Of a stretch of DNA of 64,000 nucleotides, positions 62,110 to 64,000 are shown piece after piece. The notes below the pieces were generated by a model. That model was not told where the DNA came from. It saw only the letters and a list, made by a program, of their open reading frames with translations, and made no database searches. The first letter of the stretch is position 1, and each line of letters begins with the position of its first letter. This stretch comes from an uncultured Collinsella sp. (lineage in GTDB: Bacteria; Actinomycetota; Coriobacteriia; Coriobacteriales; Coriobacteriaceae): positions 23,896 to 87,895 of the forward strand of contig UQMD01000008.1 in the NCBI GenBank assembly GCA_900542155.1, read 5' to 3'. Position numbers and translations under genes: made by a program.

Positions 62110-62138
62110 ATACTATTTTCAAACTTGCGCGCTGTCAA
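62110..62138 (-). promoter_or_regulatory. Promoter of the small RNA / Abi_2 gene
   Basis: On the minus strand a perfect -35 TTGACA (62138-62133) is 17 bp from TAGTAT (62115-62110). It is one of the best consensus promoters in the window. Confidence 0.85.
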
Positions 62139-62197
62139 GCATATGAACTGAGTATCCACCGGCACACATTACCAGCACGTCCGGCATTGCTCGCATG

Positions 62198-62232
62198 AAA
62201 AAGGCAACATTCCTTCACTGAAAGCGTTGCCT
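62198..62232 (-). terminator. Intrinsic terminator of the LPKTS surface-protein gene
   Basis: On the minus strand AGGCAAC (62232-62226) pairs with GTTGCCT (62208-62202), followed by TTTTT; it separates the surface-protein gene from the small-RNA promoter. Confidence 0.75.
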
Positions 62233-62282
62233 CTAAAGCGTCTGCAGAACTCCTACATTTAAGCCAGATGTTCCTCACCACA

Positions 62283-63392
62283 TCAGCAACAATGTGAGGT
62301 GGTGAGGAACGCTGTGCCAAGCAGAAATAGCGTTAGGGACACGGCGATCCAATTTGTGTCGCTGGTTTTGGGAAGCGACGAGGAGGTCTTGGTGGTGGCC
62401 TTGGGCCTAGAGGCCTTGGCGGCCGTGGTGTTGGTCACTGTGGCCGTGGTGTTGGTCACTGTGGTCGTGGTCACCGTCTTAGTCGCGGCCGCGGGCTTTT
62501 GTGTGGGATTCGTCGACGGATCTGCAGCTGGCTCGCCGGTAGCGGGGTCAGTGCCAGGGGCGGACGGACCATCGCCCGGCACACCACGTACGTCGCTCTC
62601 CCCCGCCGGGCCAGCAGAGCCCTCGGGCTCGATCACCGCACGCGCTGCCACGGACCCGTCGGCATCCACCACGCCGCCCGCGCCAAAGGCTCCGCCCGCA
62701 GGCGCCACTAAGCGCGCGGATGCAAGCGACCCGCCCAGGCAGGCGACGCCGCCGTCGGCGCCCGACGCATCCAGCCAGGACGCATCGACGGCAAGCTGCC
62801 CGGCCGCGCCACCGCCGGCAGCCCCGCCCAGCAGACACACGCCATAGGCGCGCACGCCCGCCCCGGAGCCCGCGCCCGCGGCGACAACGCGCCCACCGCC
62901 GCGAACGGCAAGACCGTCCGCGATCACGCCGGCCACCCGCGCGTCCGCGATGCCGGCGCCGTCGGCCCGTGCGTCAACCTTGCAGCCGTCCACCGCGAGC
63001 GTCCCCGACACGTAGATCCCGCACTGCGAGCCCGTGGCCACCAGCGACCCGGTTCCGCGGAGCGTCAGATCGCCCCACACCTCCATGCCACAACGCGAGA
63101 TGTCCACGTCGGGCGCGCTCGTCTCGACAACAGTGTTCTGCCCGGTCAGCGTCACCACCAGGTCGTCGTCGGCGCCGATGGCCTCGCCCGTGTAGCCGTT
63201 AAGCTCCAGGTGGTCGGCTTCGGTCCAGGCCCACCCGGGGCCCGACGCGCCCGGCTCGTAGTACGTGGCGCCCGCGATTAACAGGCTCTCCGCGCCCGCG
63301 GCATAAGAAGGCCCGCCCAGCAAAACGCATAGGCAGGCCATGGCAGTAAGCAGGATGTAGTGACGGCTGGTGTGGAACGCGGCAGCAAACAT
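62283..63392 (-). CDS. Sortase-anchored surface protein with repetitive beta-rich domain
   Basis: About 369 aa. A signal peptide (YILLTAMACLCVLLGG...SYAAGAES) is followed by a Gly/Ala-rich domain with strand-like repeats (LTGQNTVV, MEVWGDLTLRGTGSLVATG, CGIYVSGTLAVDGCKVDA) suggestive of a beta-helix. Then come a Pro/Thr linker with VTNTTA repeats and a C-terminal LPKTS, a hydrophobic stretch and SHCC. LPKTS fits an LPxTG-type sorting signal, although the basic tail is missing. The ATG at 63392 or a TTG at 63419 could start it; neither has a strong ribosome site. Confidence 0.7.
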   Translation of the reverse strand: MFAAAFHTSRHYILLTAMACLCVLLGGPSYAAGAESLLIAGATYYEPGASGPGWAWTEADHLELNGYTGEAIGADDDLVVTLTGQNTVVETSAPDVDISRCGMEVWGDLTLRGTGSLVATGSQCGIYVSGTLAVDGCKVDARADGAGIADARVAGVIADGLAVRGGGRVVAAGAGSGAGVRAYGVCLLGGAAGGGAAGQLAVDASWLDASGADGGVACLGGSLASARLVAPAGGAFGAGGVVDADGSVAARAVIEPEGSAGPAGESDVRGVPGDGPSAPGTDPATGEPAADPSTNPTQKPAAATKTVTTTTVTNTTATVTNTTAAKASRPKATTKTSSSLPKTSDTNWIAVSLTLFLLGTAFLTTSHCC

Positions 63393-63580
63393 AACCGTAC
63401 CGATCTTCGCAAGAGCCAATGGAGACTGCGCCAGAAAACTGCCTGGTAGCAGCAGTTATTAGTGTAGCGAGATCGGGCGAGTAGCGAACGAATTGCCTCT
63501 AAACGAACCCCGAAATTAGGTGTAAATCGTTTTGCCAGTCGGTGAAATGAAGAATTAACTATCAACGGTAGGAATGTGAG

Positions 63581-63943
63581 CTAATTCTGCTCTAAACATT
63601 TAAAGACTACATTCTTGCACTCGGAATAATCCTCTTTGTTGAGAAGATGATATTTCTCGTTATCGAGAATAATGATATTTGCGTTCCGAGGGACAACTTC
63701 AGAGTCGGCTAAATTAAGCCCTGACACGATCATCTGTCCCTGGTAGGTAAATGTGCGGAATATCAAACTGTATTGTCGATAGTATTTTTCGTCATCCGCT
63801 TCGATATTCAACGGGCTATCAAGAACAACTGGAAGTTCTACAAGTTGCTCATTAAATTCCTTCTTCAGCTCCAACAGAGTCAAATACCAAGCAAGGGTAG
63901 CCAAAGGAGCATTGCTGCCACCTGCACTGATCCTTGATTTCAC
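63581..63943 (-). CDS. C-terminal piece of an SMC/RecN-like ATPase
   Basis: This 120-aa frame contains ISAGGSNAPLATLAWYL (ABC-type signature helix) and LPVVLDSPLNIEADDEK (Walker B with D-loop), the C-terminal half of an SMC-like ATPase head. An in-frame TAA lies 18 bp upstream of the first usable codon, so either it is a remnant or the rest is joined by a frameshift beyond the window end. It is distinctly AT-rich compared with neighbours. Confidence 0.5.
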   Translation of the reverse strand: MKSRISAGGSNAPLATLAWYLTLLELKKEFNEQLVELPVVLDSPLNIEADDEKYYRQYSLIFRTFTYQGQMIVSGLNLADSEVVPRNANIIILDNEKYHLLNKEDYSECKNVVFKCLEQN

Positions 63944-64000
63944 ATTGTTAGCGTCGGATTATTTTAGCCAAATATAGTCGGCCGAGATTGACCAATCCCG

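Noticed and set aside
52891..64000. Prophage or integrative element
   Set aside because: No integrase, structural, replication or conjugation genes can be seen; only defence/TA-type genes and repeats.

Overview
The window looks like chromosomal DNA of a gut coriobacterium, most likely Collinsella. This is inferred from the roughly 60% GC core, the actinobacterial gene neighbourhoods (lexA / LysM suppressor / nrdR; a pgsA-like gene / GarA-type FHA / MerR), GAAC-N4-GTTC SOS boxes, SpoVS in a genome fragment with no other sporulation gene, and many short palindromic intergenic repeats of a kind I associate with Collinsella. No rRNA is present, so the species is not proven.

Layout. 1-690: repeats and a possible structured RNA. 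787-18901 (+): housekeeping genes for RNA decay, division and chromosome segregation, tRNA/ribosome modification and DNA repair (rnj, ftsK, rodZ-like, yajQ, rimO, pgsA, pncC; recA-recX; rny and a GHKL ATPase; spoVS, miaB, miaA, hflX). 18886-21790: an SOS module in which lexA (-) is divergent from a YneA/DivS-like LysM protein, nrdR and dut (+), sharing LexA boxes. 21813-22183: a cluster of palindromes. 22196-30235: glycolipid synthase, trxB, DUF1836, DegV, NlpC/P60, apt, MerR, GarA-like FHA and a second CDP-alcohol transferase. 30632-34976: a very GC-rich, apparently acquired lantibiotic-immunity ABC transporter and sensor kinase locus, broken by an IS3-family element. 35584-52963 (-): tRNA-Pro, then a long run of essential genes from the ABC-F gene down to coaBC (scpA/scpB, rluB, cmk, plsC, ispH, der, plsY, gpsA, rpe, cysteine desulfurase), headed by tRNA-Ala.

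53.0-64.0 kb is an accessory island next to tRNA-Ala and tRNA-Val. It carries a PD-(D/E)XK-like orphan, a Fic protein with a small putative antitoxin, a DUF3990/XRE pair with a perfect palindromic operator, an AbiE-like pair with a symmetric four-half-site operator, an MNT nucleotidyltransferase operon, an Abi_2 (AbiF/AbiD-type) HEPN gene preceded by its own promoter and a terminated small RNA, an LPKTS-anchored surface protein, and the tail of an SMC-like ATPase. This is the most interesting part: a stack of toxin-antitoxin/abortive-infection modules, several with readable regulatory DNA. The best single candidate is the small RNA plus Abi_2 gene at 61088-62138.

All assignments come from reading motifs in the translated sequence; no database search was run.
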